NCBI RefSeq assembly: GCF_030695085.1
Contig: NZ_JAUYTS010000063.1
Location: forward strand, 1 to 36,631
Length of the DNA stretch: 36,631 nucleotides
From: Falsiroseomonas sp.
GTDB taxonomy: Bacteria > Pseudomonadota > Alphaproteobacteria > Acetobacterales > Acetobacteraceae
Reading direction: 5' to 3'
The translations under genes were made by a program, and so were the position numbers. Positions within the stretch are counted from its first letter, which is position 1, and each line of letters begins with the position of its first letter. The notes under the pieces are model-generated. The model was not told the origin of the DNA, did no database searches, and saw only the letters and a program-made list of their open reading frames with translations. Shown in pieces: positions 17,209 to 25,516 of this stretch.

Positions 17209-18389
17209 CCAGCCCGACCCCGCTCGCCGGGATCCGCGTACTCGAATTCACGCATATGGTGATGGGCCCGACCGTGGGCATGACGCTGGCCGACCTCGGC
17301 GCCGAGGTCATCAAGGTCGAACCGGCCCCTGCTGGCGACAGCACCCGGCGCCTCGGCGGTTCCGGCGCCGGCTTCTACGCCGCCTTCGGCCGCGGCCGCC
17401 GCAGCCTGTGCGTCGATCTGAAGCAGCCGGAGGGGCTGGCGCTGGTGCAGAAACTGGCGGCGCGCGCCGATGTGGTGGTGGAGAATTTTCGGCCCGGCGC
17501 GATGGCCAGGCTGGGCCTCGGCTACGCACAGCTTTCGGCGACCAACCCCGGCCTGGTCTATTGTTCCTGCAAGGGCTTCCTGCCCGGTCCCTACGAACAT
17601 CGCACGGCGCTGGACGAGGTGGTGCAGATGATGGGCGGCCTGGCCTACATGACCGGGCTGGAGGGCCGCCCGCTGCGCGCCGGTTCCTCCGTCATCGACA
17701 TCATGGGCGGGATGTCCGGCGTCATCGGCATCCTGGCCGCCTTGGCCGAGCGTCAGCGCACGGGTGTGGGCGGTGAGATCCAGGCCGGGCTGTTCGAGAC
17801 GGTGGCCCTGCTGATGGCGCAGCACATGGCGCAGACGAAGATCACCGGGCAGGCGCCGCCGCCCATGTCCGTCCGCCGCCCCGCCTGGCCGGTCTACGAC
17901 ATTTTTGCGACGTCCGATGGCGGGCAGGTCTTCGTCGGCGTGGTGACGGATACGCAGTGGCCGGCCTTCTGCGCGGCCTTCGGGCTGGACGACCTCGCCA
18001 GCGACCCGACGCTGAGCAACAAGCAGCAGCGCGCCGATGCCCGCGACCGCACCATTCCGCGCATCGCGCAGGCGCTGCTGGCCTATACCAAGCCCGATCT
18101 GATGGCGAAGTGCGAGGCGCTGGGCCTGCCCTTCGCCCCGATCGGCAAGCCGGCCGATCTCTTCGAGGACCCGCATCTGCTGGGCAGCGGCGGCCTGGTG
18201 CCGCTGACCCTGCCGGATGGCCAGCCCATCGACCTGCCGGCGCTGCCGGTCTCGATCGATGGCGCGCGGCCCGGCGGAACCGGCGACCTGCGCGCGCCGG
18301 GGGCGGATGGCGCGGCGATCGCGGCGGAGCTCGGTTACTCCGAGGCGGAGATCGCCGCGCTGCGGGCGAGCGGTGCGTTGACCGGGTAG
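17205..18389 (+). CDS. Class III (CaiB/BaiF) CoA-transferase
   Basis: A 394-residue family III CoA-transferase, which moves CoA from an acyl-CoA donor to a carboxylic acid. The N-terminal block LAGIRVLEFTHMVMGPTVGMTLADLGAEVIKVE is characteristic. VVVENFRPGAMARLGLGY and the likely nucleophile D137 (in TALDEVVQ) are present. The ATG at 17205 overlaps the IclR stop (ATGA). With the TctC receptor and IclR it forms a capture-sense-activate operon. The substrate is an organic acid, not defined by sequence. Confidence 0.92.
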   Translation: MTSPTPLAGIRVLEFTHMVMGPTVGMTLADLGAEVIKVEPAPAGDSTRRLGGSGAGFYAAFGRGRRSLCVDLKQPEGLALVQKLAARADVVVENFRPGAMARLGLGYAQLSATNPGLVYCSCKGFLPGPYEHRTALDEVVQMMGGLAYMTGLEGRPLRAGSSVIDIMGGMSGVIGILAALAERQRTGVGGEIQAGLFETVALLMAQHMAQTKITGQAPPPMSVRRPAWPVYDIFATSDGGQVFVGVVTDTQWPAFCAAFGLDDLASDPTLSNKQQRADARDRTIPRIAQALLAYTKPDLMAKCEALGLPFAPIGKPADLFEDPHLLGSGGLVPLTLPDGQPIDLPALPVSIDGARPGGTGDLRAPGADGAAIAAELGYSEAEIAALRASGALTG

Positions 18390-18408
18390 GGCGTGATCGC
18401 CTGATTCA

Positions 18409-18436
18409 GACCTTCGGTGCCTTCGCACCGTCGGTC
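18409..18436. terminator. Hairpin between convergent CoA-transferase and TctC genes
   Basis: GACC-TT-CGGTGC-CTTC-GCACCG-TC-GGTC forms a 10-base-pair stem with one 2x2 internal loop and a tetraloop. It lies in the 55-base gap between two convergent genes and could serve both strands. There is no clear T-run, so it is not a classical terminator. Confidence 0.5.
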
Positions 18437-18444
18437 ATCCTGCT

Positions 18445-19434
18445 CTAATCCACCTTGATGTTGCCGACGCGGATCACCTCCCGCCACTTGTCCAGCTCGC
18501 TGCGGATCATGGCGGTATAGGCCTCCGCACCCAGCGTGCCGGGGCGCACGCCGATGCGGCCGAAACGCTCGGCGATCTCGGGGGAGGCCATGGCCTTCGC
18601 CATCTCCTCCTCCCACCGCGCCTTCACCGCGTCGGGGATGCCGGCGGCGGCGGAGAAGCCGAACCAGTTGGTCGAGGCGACGGCGGGGAAGCCGGCCTCG
18701 GCGAAGGTCGGCACATCGGGCAGGGCCGGAGACCGCTCGGCCTCGCTGGTCGCGATCGGGCGCATGCGGCCGGCGCGGAGGTTGGGCAGGGCGGTGGGCA
18801 GGCTTTCCATCAGCGCCGGAATCTGCCCGCCCATCACATCCGTCATCGCCGGCGCCGATCCGCGATAGGGCACATGCGTGAGTTCGACCCCCGCCGCGCG
18901 GGCCAGCAACTGGCCGATCAGATGGTTCATCGTGCCATTGCCGCCGGAGCCGTAATTCATCTCGCCCGGCTTGGCGCGCGCCTGGGCCAGGAAGCCAGCA
19001 AGGTCCGCTGCGGTCACGCCCGGCCCGACGGCGAGCACGCTTGGGAAGGTGCCGATCAGGTGAATATGAGTAAAATCCGCCACCGGGTCATAGGGCACAT
19101 TGGCATACAGCACCGGCCCGATGCCGTGCGAGGCGGCGTTCGAGATCATCACCATGTGCTGGTCGCCGCGTGCCTTGGCCAGCAGGTCGCTGCCCACCAT
19201 GCCCCCCGCTCCGGGCCGGTTTTCCACCACGATGGGCTGGCCGAGCTTCGCGCCGAACCACTCGGCCAGGATGCGGGAGAGGATGTCCGCGGCACCGCCG
19301 GGCGGGAAGTTCACGATCCAGCGGATCGGCCGCTCCGGCCAGGCGGCTTGCGCGCGCGCCACGGCCGGCGCGGCCAGTGCCCCGGCAAGACTGCCGAGCA
19401 GCAGGCGGCGGGTCGGGTTGGCGATGTAGGGCAT
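18445..19434 (-). CDS. TctC/Bug family solute-binding receptor
   Basis: A 329-residue periplasmic receptor paralogous to the one at 15539. The signal peptide has a Tat-like RRLLLGSLAGALAAP and ends near VARAQA. The family blocks WPERPIRWIVNFPPGGAADIL and IVVENRPGAGGMVGSDLLAKA are intact. The start is the ATG at 19434, with the RBS GGGAG upstream; further upstream reading is not coding-like. It is divergent from the CodA-like amidohydrolase with a 127-base shared promoter region. This makes a receptor-enzyme pair likely, with the receptor collecting the amidohydrolase substrate or a related compound. Confidence 0.92.
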   Translation of the reverse strand: MPYIANPTRRLLLGSLAGALAAPAVARAQAAWPERPIRWIVNFPPGGAADILSRILAEWFGAKLGQPIVVENRPGAGGMVGSDLLAKARGDQHMVMISNAASHGIGPVLYANVPYDPVADFTHIHLIGTFPSVLAVGPGVTAADLAGFLAQARAKPGEMNYGSGGNGTMNHLIGQLLARAAGVELTHVPYRGSAPAMTDVMGGQIPALMESLPTALPNLRAGRMRPIATSEAERSPALPDVPTFAEAGFPAVASTNWFGFSAAAGIPDAVKARWEEEMAKAMASPEIAERFGRIGVRPGTLGAEAYTAMIRSELDKWREVIRVGNIKVD

Positions 19435-19501
19435 AGGAAACTCCCTTTCCTGGATCCGGTGATCCGGTCTGCGCCGGGCAAAGCAACATCGGTGCCGTAG
19501 A

Positions 19502-19524
19502 CGAAACCAACCCTGCATGTTTCG
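19502..19524. promoter_or_regulatory. Inverted repeat between divergent TctC and amidohydrolase genes
   Basis: CGAAAC at 19502-19507 and GTTTCG at 19519-19524 form a perfect 6-base dyad with an 11-base spacer in the shared promoter region. It is a candidate operator for coordinated control, but no regulator gene is adjacent. Confidence 0.35.
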
Positions 19525-19561
19525 CTGAGTCTGCGACACCACTGGTATCCAGGAGCATTGC

Positions 19562-20806
19562 ATGGCCTTCGACCTGATCCTGCGCGGAATGCGCATGCCT
19601 CATTCGGCGGCATCTGACCCGTTGATGGACATCGGCGTGCAGGATGGCCGCATCGCCGCCATCGCGCCGCAACTGCAGGGTGAGGCGCGGGACCAGATGC
19701 AGGGCAAGGGCAGGCTGGTCTGCGCCGGCTTCGTGGAAACCCACATCCACCTCGACAAATCCTGCCTGTTCAACCGCTGCGATTGTGAGACCACGCGCTT
19801 TCCGCATCTGGCGATGGAGCGTGTCTCCGCCATCAAGCCGGACATCACGGTGGAGGATGTGACGCAGCGCGCCAGCCGCACGCTGGAGATGTGCGTGCTG
19901 CACGGCTGCACCCGGATGCGCACGCATGTGGAAGTGGACCCGCGCATCGGCCTGCGATTCTTCGAGGGCGTGAAGGCGCCGATCGACAGTTACGCCTGGG
20001 CCATCGATGTCGAGATCTGCGTGATGCCGCAGGAAGGCATGACGAATAATCCCGGCACGGATGAGCTGATGGTGGCCGCGCTGCGCAACGGTGCCAGGGT
20101 GGTCGGCGCCGCGCCGAACTACGACAGCGATCGCGCCGCGCAGATCCGCCGGGTGTTCGAGATGGCGCGCGAATTCGATGTCGACATCGACATGCATCTG
20201 GACAGCGGCACCAGCGGGGCGGATCTGGACACGCGCCTGGTGTGTGACCTGACGGAGCAATATGGCTGGGGCGGCCGGGTGGCCATCGGCCATGTCACCA
20301 AGCTGTCCACCATGAAGCCGGCGGAGGTGGATGCGGTGGCGAAGCGCATGGCCGATGCCGGCGTGGCGCTGACGGTGCTGCCGGCGACGGATCTGTATCT
20401 CGGCGGCCGGCACAAGGATGCCGATGTGCCGCGCAGCGTGGTGGATGCGAACCGGCTGGTGGCGGCCGGCGTGGTGTGTTCGCTATCCTCGAACAACATC
20501 CAGAATCCGTTCACGCCGTTCGGCGATGGACAGTTGATCCGCCAGGCGAATCTCTACGGCACCGTCATCCAGCGCGGCAACGATGCCGATGTGCGGGCGA
20601 TGTGGAGCATGATCACGGACGCCTCGGCGCGCATCCTGCGGCAGCAGGATTACGGCATCGCGGTCGGTGCGCCGGCCGACCTCGTGGTGGTGGATGCGCC
20701 GGATGAGGTGGCGGCGCTGCGCGGCATCGCACCCGTGCTGGCCGCCTTCAAGAGAGGCCGCCGCACCGTGACGCGCCAGCCGGCGGAACTGCACCGCCCG
20801 GGCTGA
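19562..20806 (+). CDS. CodA-like amidohydrolase with altered catalytic residues
   Basis: A 414-residue amidohydrolase-superfamily protein resembling cytosine deaminase along its length. Metal-binding H61 and H63 (FVETHIHLDK), H212 (DMHLDS) and H244 (GHVTKLS) are present. Compared with E. coli CodA as I recall it, the general-acid Glu of HCDE is Ser215, and the metal-ligand Asp of GHDDVFDPW is Asn311, in SSNNIQNPFTPFGDG. It is therefore unlikely to deaminate cytosine in the usual way. The family includes N-substituted triazine and isocytosine hydrolases, and a different hydrolytic or non-hydrolytic function is possible. Divergent from a TctC receptor. A short hairpin GCGCA-GCGCT-TGCGC at 20807 follows the stop. 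Confidence 0.85.
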   Translation: MAFDLILRGMRMPHSAASDPLMDIGVQDGRIAAIAPQLQGEARDQMQGKGRLVCAGFVETHIHLDKSCLFNRCDCETTRFPHLAMERVSAIKPDITVEDVTQRASRTLEMCVLHGCTRMRTHVEVDPRIGLRFFEGVKAPIDSYAWAIDVEICVMPQEGMTNNPGTDELMVAALRNGARVVGAAPNYDSDRAAQIRRVFEMAREFDVDIDMHLDSGTSGADLDTRLVCDLTEQYGWGGRVAIGHVTKLSTMKPAEVDAVAKRMADAGVALTVLPATDLYLGGRHKDADVPRSVVDANRLVAAGVVCSLSSNNIQNPFTPFGDGQLIRQANLYGTVIQRGNDADVRAMWSMITDASARILRQQDYGIAVGAPADLVVVDAPDEVAALRGIAPVLAAFKRGRRTVTRQPAELHRPG

Positions 20807-20938
20807 GCGCAGCGCTTGCGCCGTTAGCCATGCCTCAACCTGTGGTCGGTAGGCTCCTGTCCCGGCGGGCAGAAGGCCCTGACACGCATCGCGGGGCGAC
20901 GGCAAGGCCGCCGTGCCGCGCAGCCACGGGGGCACGGC

Positions 20939-21733
20939 ATGAGGATCGCGATCTGCGTCAAGAAGGACATCCATGGCCTTCTGGCGGCCCGCATCCTCGC
21001 GGCCCGGCTTGGCTTCGCGAAGCTTCGCTTTTTTTGCAGCGTCAAGACACGGCAGGCGGAGGCTGACGTTCCGGCGCTGCGGCTGATGAAGCTGCTGGAG
21101 CGCGATGTCGCCATCGACACGCTGGCGATGATGGAGCCACCGACCCCCGGCCTGCCACCGCCGGATGAATGGGTCGAACTGCACGACATGCGCGCCGATG
21201 GTGGCGCCGCGCGGCTGCTGGATTTCCGGCCCGACATCGTCATCTCCGCGCGTTTCAGCCTGATCTTCCCGCAGCGCGTGCTCGATGCGGTGCCGCGCGG
21301 GATCATCAATGTCCATCCGGGCGCGCTGCCCGGCTACCGCGGCCTGTTCGCGCCCTTCTGGCAGGTGCTGCGAGGCGAGCGTGAGCTGGGCTGCACCGTG
21401 CATATGGTGGATCGCGGCATCGATACCGGGCCGATCCTCGGCGTGGCGCGGCTGCCCTTCGACGCCACGCGGTCGCTGATGTGGCACACGGCAGGGCTGT
21501 ATCGCGGTGGTGTCGCCATCGCCGCCACGGCCGCCAATACGCTGGCGCGCGGCGGGCAGCCGGCTGGTGTGCCGCAGCCGGCGGGCGGCGCCTATTTCCG
21601 CTTTCCCGCCGCGGCCGATTTCGCGGCCCTGCCGGTGCCTATCGTCAGCGCACGCGATTACGCGCAGGTGCTGGGGGATGCCTTCGCGCCGGTGCCTGAT
21701 GACTGCGTGACGCCGCGGAGGCAGGCGGCGTGA
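20939..21733 (+). CDS. Formyltransferase-family protein (Fmt/PurN-like)
   Basis: A 264-residue protein with a formyltransferase catalytic domain. The triad N124, H126 and D162 is intact within INVHPGALPGYRG and VDRGIDTGPIL. Family members transfer formyl from 10-formyl-tetrahydrofolate to amines of sugars, nucleotides or Met-tRNA. This one lacks the C-terminal domain of Fmt and any sugar-related neighbour. It is the first gene of the seven-gene sensory operon and overlaps the next gene by 4 bases (GTGA), so a regulatory or modifying role in that system is possible. The 132-base leader before it (20807-20938) holds no feature I can name. Confidence 0.85.
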   Translation: MRIAICVKKDIHGLLAARILAARLGFAKLRFFCSVKTRQAEADVPALRLMKLLERDVAIDTLAMMEPPTPGLPPPDEWVELHDMRADGGAARLLDFRPDIVISARFSLIFPQRVLDAVPRGIINVHPGALPGYRGLFAPFWQVLRGERELGCTVHMVDRGIDTGPILGVARLPFDATRSLMWHTAGLYRGGVAIAATAANTLARGGQPAGVPQPAGGAYFRFPAAADFAALPVPIVSARDYAQVLGDAFAPVPDDCVTPRRQAA

Positions 21734-22509
21734 GGGGCGAGCTTTCCTTCGCCACGCGCCTGACGGGCGTACTGGCGACCATGCTGCTGCTGGGCTGCGG
21801 CCTGGCGGCGGGGCTGAACTACCTGAAATTCGAACGCATGCTGATGGAACAACAGGCGCGCGTGCTGGAGATCCTGGCCGGCGAACTGGGCAGCACGGTG
21901 GAGAACAGCCTGGCGCTCGGCGTGCGGCTGGCCGGCGTGCCGGGCGCACAGGCGCTGCTGGAGAGATCGCGCGCGGCGGAGCCACTGATCGCGGGCCTGA
22001 CCATCGCCGATGCGGATCATGTCGTGCTGTTCGACACGGACCGGCAGAACATGGGCAGCACGCTGCCGCGGGAGCAACTGGCGGCGACGGGACCGGCGAC
22101 ATCCTGGCGCTTCCGCGACGGCCCGCGCTACGGCATCGGCGCCCCGATTATCAACGGCTTCGGCCAGCCCGAAGGCGCCATCCTGCTGCGCTATGAACGC
22201 ACGGCCGTGGATGAACGGCTGGCGGCCGCGCTGCTGGCGATGATGCAGGCCACGCTGCTGGCGCTGGCCATTGCCATTCCCCTCGGCGCGCTCGGCCTGC
22301 ACCTGGTGACGCGGCAGACGCGCCGCTGGTTCGCCGCGATGCAGGAGGCGATGCAGCCCGGCGCACCGCCCGCCGCGCTCGCCGCGGGCCTGCAGGTGGC
22401 CATCGCCGAAACCGATGCGGTGCTGAGCGGGGCGGAGGCGAAGCTGGAACAGATCGCGGCGCAACTGCCCGAATCCCTGCCGCAGCAGATGGAGACCGCC
22501 GCGCCATGA
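21730..22509 (+). CDS. Membrane sensor protein with extracytoplasmic domain
   Basis: A 259-residue protein starting with GTG at 21730. TM1 is about residues 10-30, an extracytoplasmic domain spans 31-164 with a PAS/Cache-like VVLFDTDRQNMGST strand pattern, and TM2 spans 165-192. A cytoplasmic tail of about 65 residues follows, without kinase, cyclase or complete HAMP features. The extracytoplasmic part resembles that of the next protein (a segment like LALGVRLAGVPGA), so the two look like duplicated sensors. It overlaps the genes on both sides by 4 bases. It probably forms a complex with the MFS-fusion protein or with the SpoIIE phosphatase. No named family is recognised. Confidence 0.75.
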   Translation: MRGELSFATRLTGVLATMLLLGCGLAAGLNYLKFERMLMEQQARVLEILAGELGSTVENSLALGVRLAGVPGAQALLERSRAAEPLIAGLTIADADHVVLFDTDRQNMGSTLPREQLAATGPATSWRFRDGPRYGIGAPIINGFGQPEGAILLRYERTAVDERLAAALLAMMQATLLALAIAIPLGALGLHLVTRQTRRWFAAMQEAMQPGAPPAALAAGLQVAIAETDAVLSGAEAKLEQIAAQLPESLPQQMETAAP

Positions 22510-24533
22510 CGCCGGATCGTCGCCTGGTTGGCCGCGTCGTCGCGGTGGCCGTGCTGCTGCTGACCATGGCCGTCGGCTTCGTCTCCCACACCGCGTTGCG
22601 GAGCTTCGAGGCGGAGCTGCGGCCGGAGCTGGAGCGCGAGGCCACCATCGTCGGCAGCATCGGCGCCGGCACGCTGCAACGCGCGCTGGATCTCGGCGTG
22701 CCCTTTGCCGGGCTGTCGGGGCTGGAGGAGTATCTCACCAGCCTGCTCGCCGCGCGGCAGGGCCTCGCCTATGTGCTGCTGACCGATGCGGCGGGGCAGC
22801 GCATCGCCGGCGCCGGGGAGGCTTCGGCGGACTTCGCCGGGCTTCAGGCGGGCACCGCGGCGCCGGAGCGGGGCGCGCTGATGCGGCTGCTCGGCGGCAG
22901 CTACGATGCCGCGCTGCCGGTGCTGGAGGATGGGCGCGTGGCGGGCTGGCTGCATGTGGGCATCGCCCGCGCGCGGCTGGATACGGCGCTGGATGACATG
23001 CGCTGGGACGTGCTGATCGTGCTGCTGGTGGTGCTGCTGGCGACCACGGAATTCCTGCGCTTCGTGCTGTCCCGTACCGTGGCCGCGCCGATCGGCATGG
23101 TGCTGCGCCTGCAATCGCGGCTGGCCGGCGGCGACTGGACGCTGCGCGCGCCAGGCGACATCGGTGCGGAGGCCGGCCGCGTGGCGCGGCACCTGAATGT
23201 GCTGGTGCGCCGGATGAATGACCGCTGGGACCGGCTGTGCTGGATGGCGGCGCAATCGGGCGCCGCTGCGCGGGCCGGTGCGGTGCTGGATGGCGTGCGC
23301 GACCGCCTGCGCTTCGGCGTGGCTTCGGTGCAGGAAGGGCTGGGCGCGGGCGCGGCCTCCGCCCGGCTGCCGCTGTTCCTGTTCGTCTTCGCCGAGCAGC
23401 TCTCCACTTCCTTCAACCCGATCTTCGCGCTGGAGCTGGCGGGCGGGCAGGGTGGCATCATGGGGGCGGCGCTGCCGATCGTTGCCTTCGTCGCGGCGGT
23501 GGCGCTGTTCACGCCATTTGGTGGCGGCGTGGTGGCGCGGCATGGACCGCGCGACGCATTGCTGATCGGGCTGCTGCCGGCCGCAATCGGCCATGTCGGC
23601 GCGGCGCTGGCAACCGACCTCACCACCTTCGCCATTGCGCGCGCCGTCTGCGGCGCGGGCTACTCCATCGTCACCATCGCCTGCCAGGTGCATCTGGCGC
23701 AGGAAGCGCCGCAGGGCCGCGTGGCGCGCAGCCTGGGTGGTTTCACGGCGGCAGTGATGACGGGCGCGGTCTGCGGCACGGCCATCGGCGCGGTTCTGGC
23801 GGACCGGGTCGGTTTCCGCGTGACGCTGGTGTTCTCCATGCTGTTGGTTGCCGGCACCGCGCTGCTGGTCTGGCGCGCCTTCGCCGCCGGCGGCGCGAGC
23901 GAACAAAAGCCGGTTGGCGTGTGGCGCAGCGCGCGCGCCGCCTTCGCTGAGCCGCGCTTCGCCCTGCTGGTGCTGTTCGCGGCGATCCCGGCCAAGGTTC
24001 TGCTCGGCGGGTTCATCTTCTTCCTGGCGCCGCTTGAGCTTCGTGAATTGGGGCTGAGCCAGGCCGCGATCGGCCGCAACGTGATGCTGTATGGGCTGTG
24101 CATGCTGCCCGCCATCCTGGTTGGTGCCTGGCTGACCGATCGCACCGGGCGCGGCGGCCTGGTGATTGCCGTGGCCGGCGTGGTCAACGGCGTGGCGCTG
24201 CTGCTGCCCCTGTGGCTGGAGCGGGAGGTGGCGCTGCCGCTGGCAATCATCGGAACCGGCCTGGCGCAGGGGCTGGCCGCCGCGCCGATGCTGGCGATCA
24301 TCCCGGGGCTGAGCCTGATGCGCGGTGCGCCAAGCTCCGCCGCCATGCTCAGCTTCCTGCGCCTCGGTGAGCGTTTCGGCAGCGTCATCGGCCCGCCGGC
24401 GGCGGCGGCGCTGCTGGCGCTCGGCACGGGGCAGGAGACGATGCTGGCCCTCGGCGTGCTCTCGCTGGCCACCGCCATCGGCTACGCGCTGTCGCTGGCC
24501 TTCCAACGATCCCGGCAGAAGGAGCCAGCGTGA
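22506..24533 (+). CDS. Sensor-HAMP-MFS fusion protein
   Basis: A 675-residue fusion. Residues 8-28 form TM1, 29-165 an extracytoplasmic sensor domain, 167-187 TM2, and 188-240 a HAMP-like linker (VAAPIGMVLRLQSRLAGGDW, then ARHLNVLVRRMNDRWDRL). Residues from about 285 to the C-terminus form a major-facilitator-type domain with many membrane helices and an MFS loop-like GGGVVARHGPRDALLIG. There is no enzymatic signalling output. The MFS part may transport a ligand, or it may act as a transporter-derived receptor or output. The frame is continuous with even codon use, so it is a real fusion and not a sequencing join. It overlaps both neighbours, which places it in the partner-switching operon. 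Confidence 0.85.
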   Translation: MTPDRRLVGRVVAVAVLLLTMAVGFVSHTALRSFEAELRPELEREATIVGSIGAGTLQRALDLGVPFAGLSGLEEYLTSLLAARQGLAYVLLTDAAGQRIAGAGEASADFAGLQAGTAAPERGALMRLLGGSYDAALPVLEDGRVAGWLHVGIARARLDTALDDMRWDVLIVLLVVLLATTEFLRFVLSRTVAAPIGMVLRLQSRLAGGDWTLRAPGDIGAEAGRVARHLNVLVRRMNDRWDRLCWMAAQSGAAARAGAVLDGVRDRLRFGVASVQEGLGAGAASARLPLFLFVFAEQLSTSFNPIFALELAGGQGGIMGAALPIVAFVAAVALFTPFGGGVVARHGPRDALLIGLLPAAIGHVGAALATDLTTFAIARAVCGAGYSIVTIACQVHLAQEAPQGRVARSLGGFTAAVMTGAVCGTAIGAVLADRVGFRVTLVFSMLLVAGTALLVWRAFAAGGASEQKPVGVWRSARAAFAEPRFALLVLFAAIPAKVLLGGFIFFLAPLELRELGLSQAAIGRNVMLYGLCMLPAILVGAWLTDRTGRGGLVIAVAGVVNGVALLLPLWLEREVALPLAIIGTGLAQGLAAAPMLAIIPGLSLMRGAPSSAAMLSFLRLGERFGSVIGPPAAAALLALGTGQETMLALGVLSLATAIGYALSLAFQRSRQKEPA

Positions 24534-25513
24534 TGCTGCAACGGCGACATCTTCTGGCGGCGCCCGCGCTGCTGTCGACGCGCCCCGCCAGGGCGCAATC
24601 ACGGCCTTTCCGCATCATGATGCTGCTGTTCCGCGGCTGGGAGGAAGCCTGCGACGGCTTCCGCGACCATTTCGCCGCGCGCCGCATCCCGGTGGAGCTG
24701 ATCGTCCGCGATATCGCCCAGGATCTGCGCCGCGTGCCGGATATGGTGGCGGAGGTGCGGCAGGTGCGGCCCGACCTGGTCTATGTCTGGGGCACCTCGC
24801 TCGCCATGGCGGCGCTCGGGCCGTGGGATGCGGTGGACCCGGCGAAGCACATCACCGGCGTGCCGGTGGTGTTCAACATCATCACCGATCCCGTCGGCAA
24901 TCGCATCATCCGGTCGCACAACGATCCGGGCCGCGCGGTGACGGGCACCGAATACATCGCACCGGTGGAGGTGCAGATGCGTGCCATGGCGCGCTACCGC
25001 GCCTTCACCCGAATCGCCACCACCTTCAACCCGAATGAGCGTAATTCCCTGTCCGTGGTGGCGCAGATGCGCGCGCTGCTGGGCGACGCTGTGATGGAAT
25101 TGCCGGTGGCGCTGGATTCGGCGCGGCGGCCGGATCCGGACTCGATTCCGGATGTGGTGGCGCAGGCCCGGCGCGCGGGGGCGGAGTGGCTGTACATTCC
25201 GCCCGACACCTTCCTCAACAACCACCGCGCCGTGCTGACCCGTGCGGCGCTCGAGGAAGGCCTGCCCTGCTTCTCCGCCAGCGAACGCTTCGTGCAATTC
25301 GCCGAGGGGCTCGCCGGGCTGGTCAGCCGCTACTACTCCGTCGGCGCCTTCACCGGCTTCAAGGCGGAGCAGATCCTGCGCGGCGGCCGCGCGCCGGAGA
25401 GTATTCCGGTGGAGACGCTGACGCGGCTGTCCTTCCTGATCCGCATGGAGAGCGCGCGGCGCCTGCAGATCTTTCCGCCCGTTGGGCTGCTTCGCGTTGC
25501 GGAGACCGTCTGA
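24533..25513 (+). CDS. ABC transporter substrate-binding-like protein (TrpX/PF04392 type)
   Basis: A 326-residue periplasmic binding protein with a short signal peptide (about residues 1-22, ending RPARAQ). The two-lobe fold is indicated by FRDHFAARRIPVELIVRDI, PDLVYVWGTSLAMAAL and VPVVFNIITDPVGNRI. ATG at 24533 shares one base with the previous stop (TGATG); GTG at 24530 is an alternative one codon longer. No ABC permease or ATPase gene accompanies it. Its location between the sensor-MFS fusion and the SpoIIE phosphatase suggests a ligand-sensing role: presenting a bound small molecule to one of the membrane sensors. Confidence 0.86.
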   Translation: MLQRRHLLAAPALLSTRPARAQSRPFRIMMLLFRGWEEACDGFRDHFAARRIPVELIVRDIAQDLRRVPDMVAEVRQVRPDLVYVWGTSLAMAALGPWDAVDPAKHITGVPVVFNIITDPVGNRIIRSHNDPGRAVTGTEYIAPVEVQMRAMARYRAFTRIATTFNPNERNSLSVVAQMRALLGDAVMELPVALDSARRPDPDSIPDVVAQARRAGAEWLYIPPDTFLNNHRAVLTRAALEEGLPCFSASERFVQFAEGLAGLVSRYYSVGAFTGFKAEQILRGGRAPESIPVETLTRLSFLIRMESARRLQIFPPVGLLRVAETV

Positions 25514-25516
25514 GCC

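Noticed and set aside
16290..18428. Long minus-strand open frame over the IclR and CoA-transferase genes
   Set aside because: The composition is typical of antisense GC-rich DNA, and the plus-strand genes have clear motifs and 4-base overlaps.
20807..20938. Leader before the formyltransferase examined for a riboswitch
   Set aside because: Only a short 5-base-pair hairpin and GC-rich sequence are seen, with no match to a riboswitch core that I can recognise.
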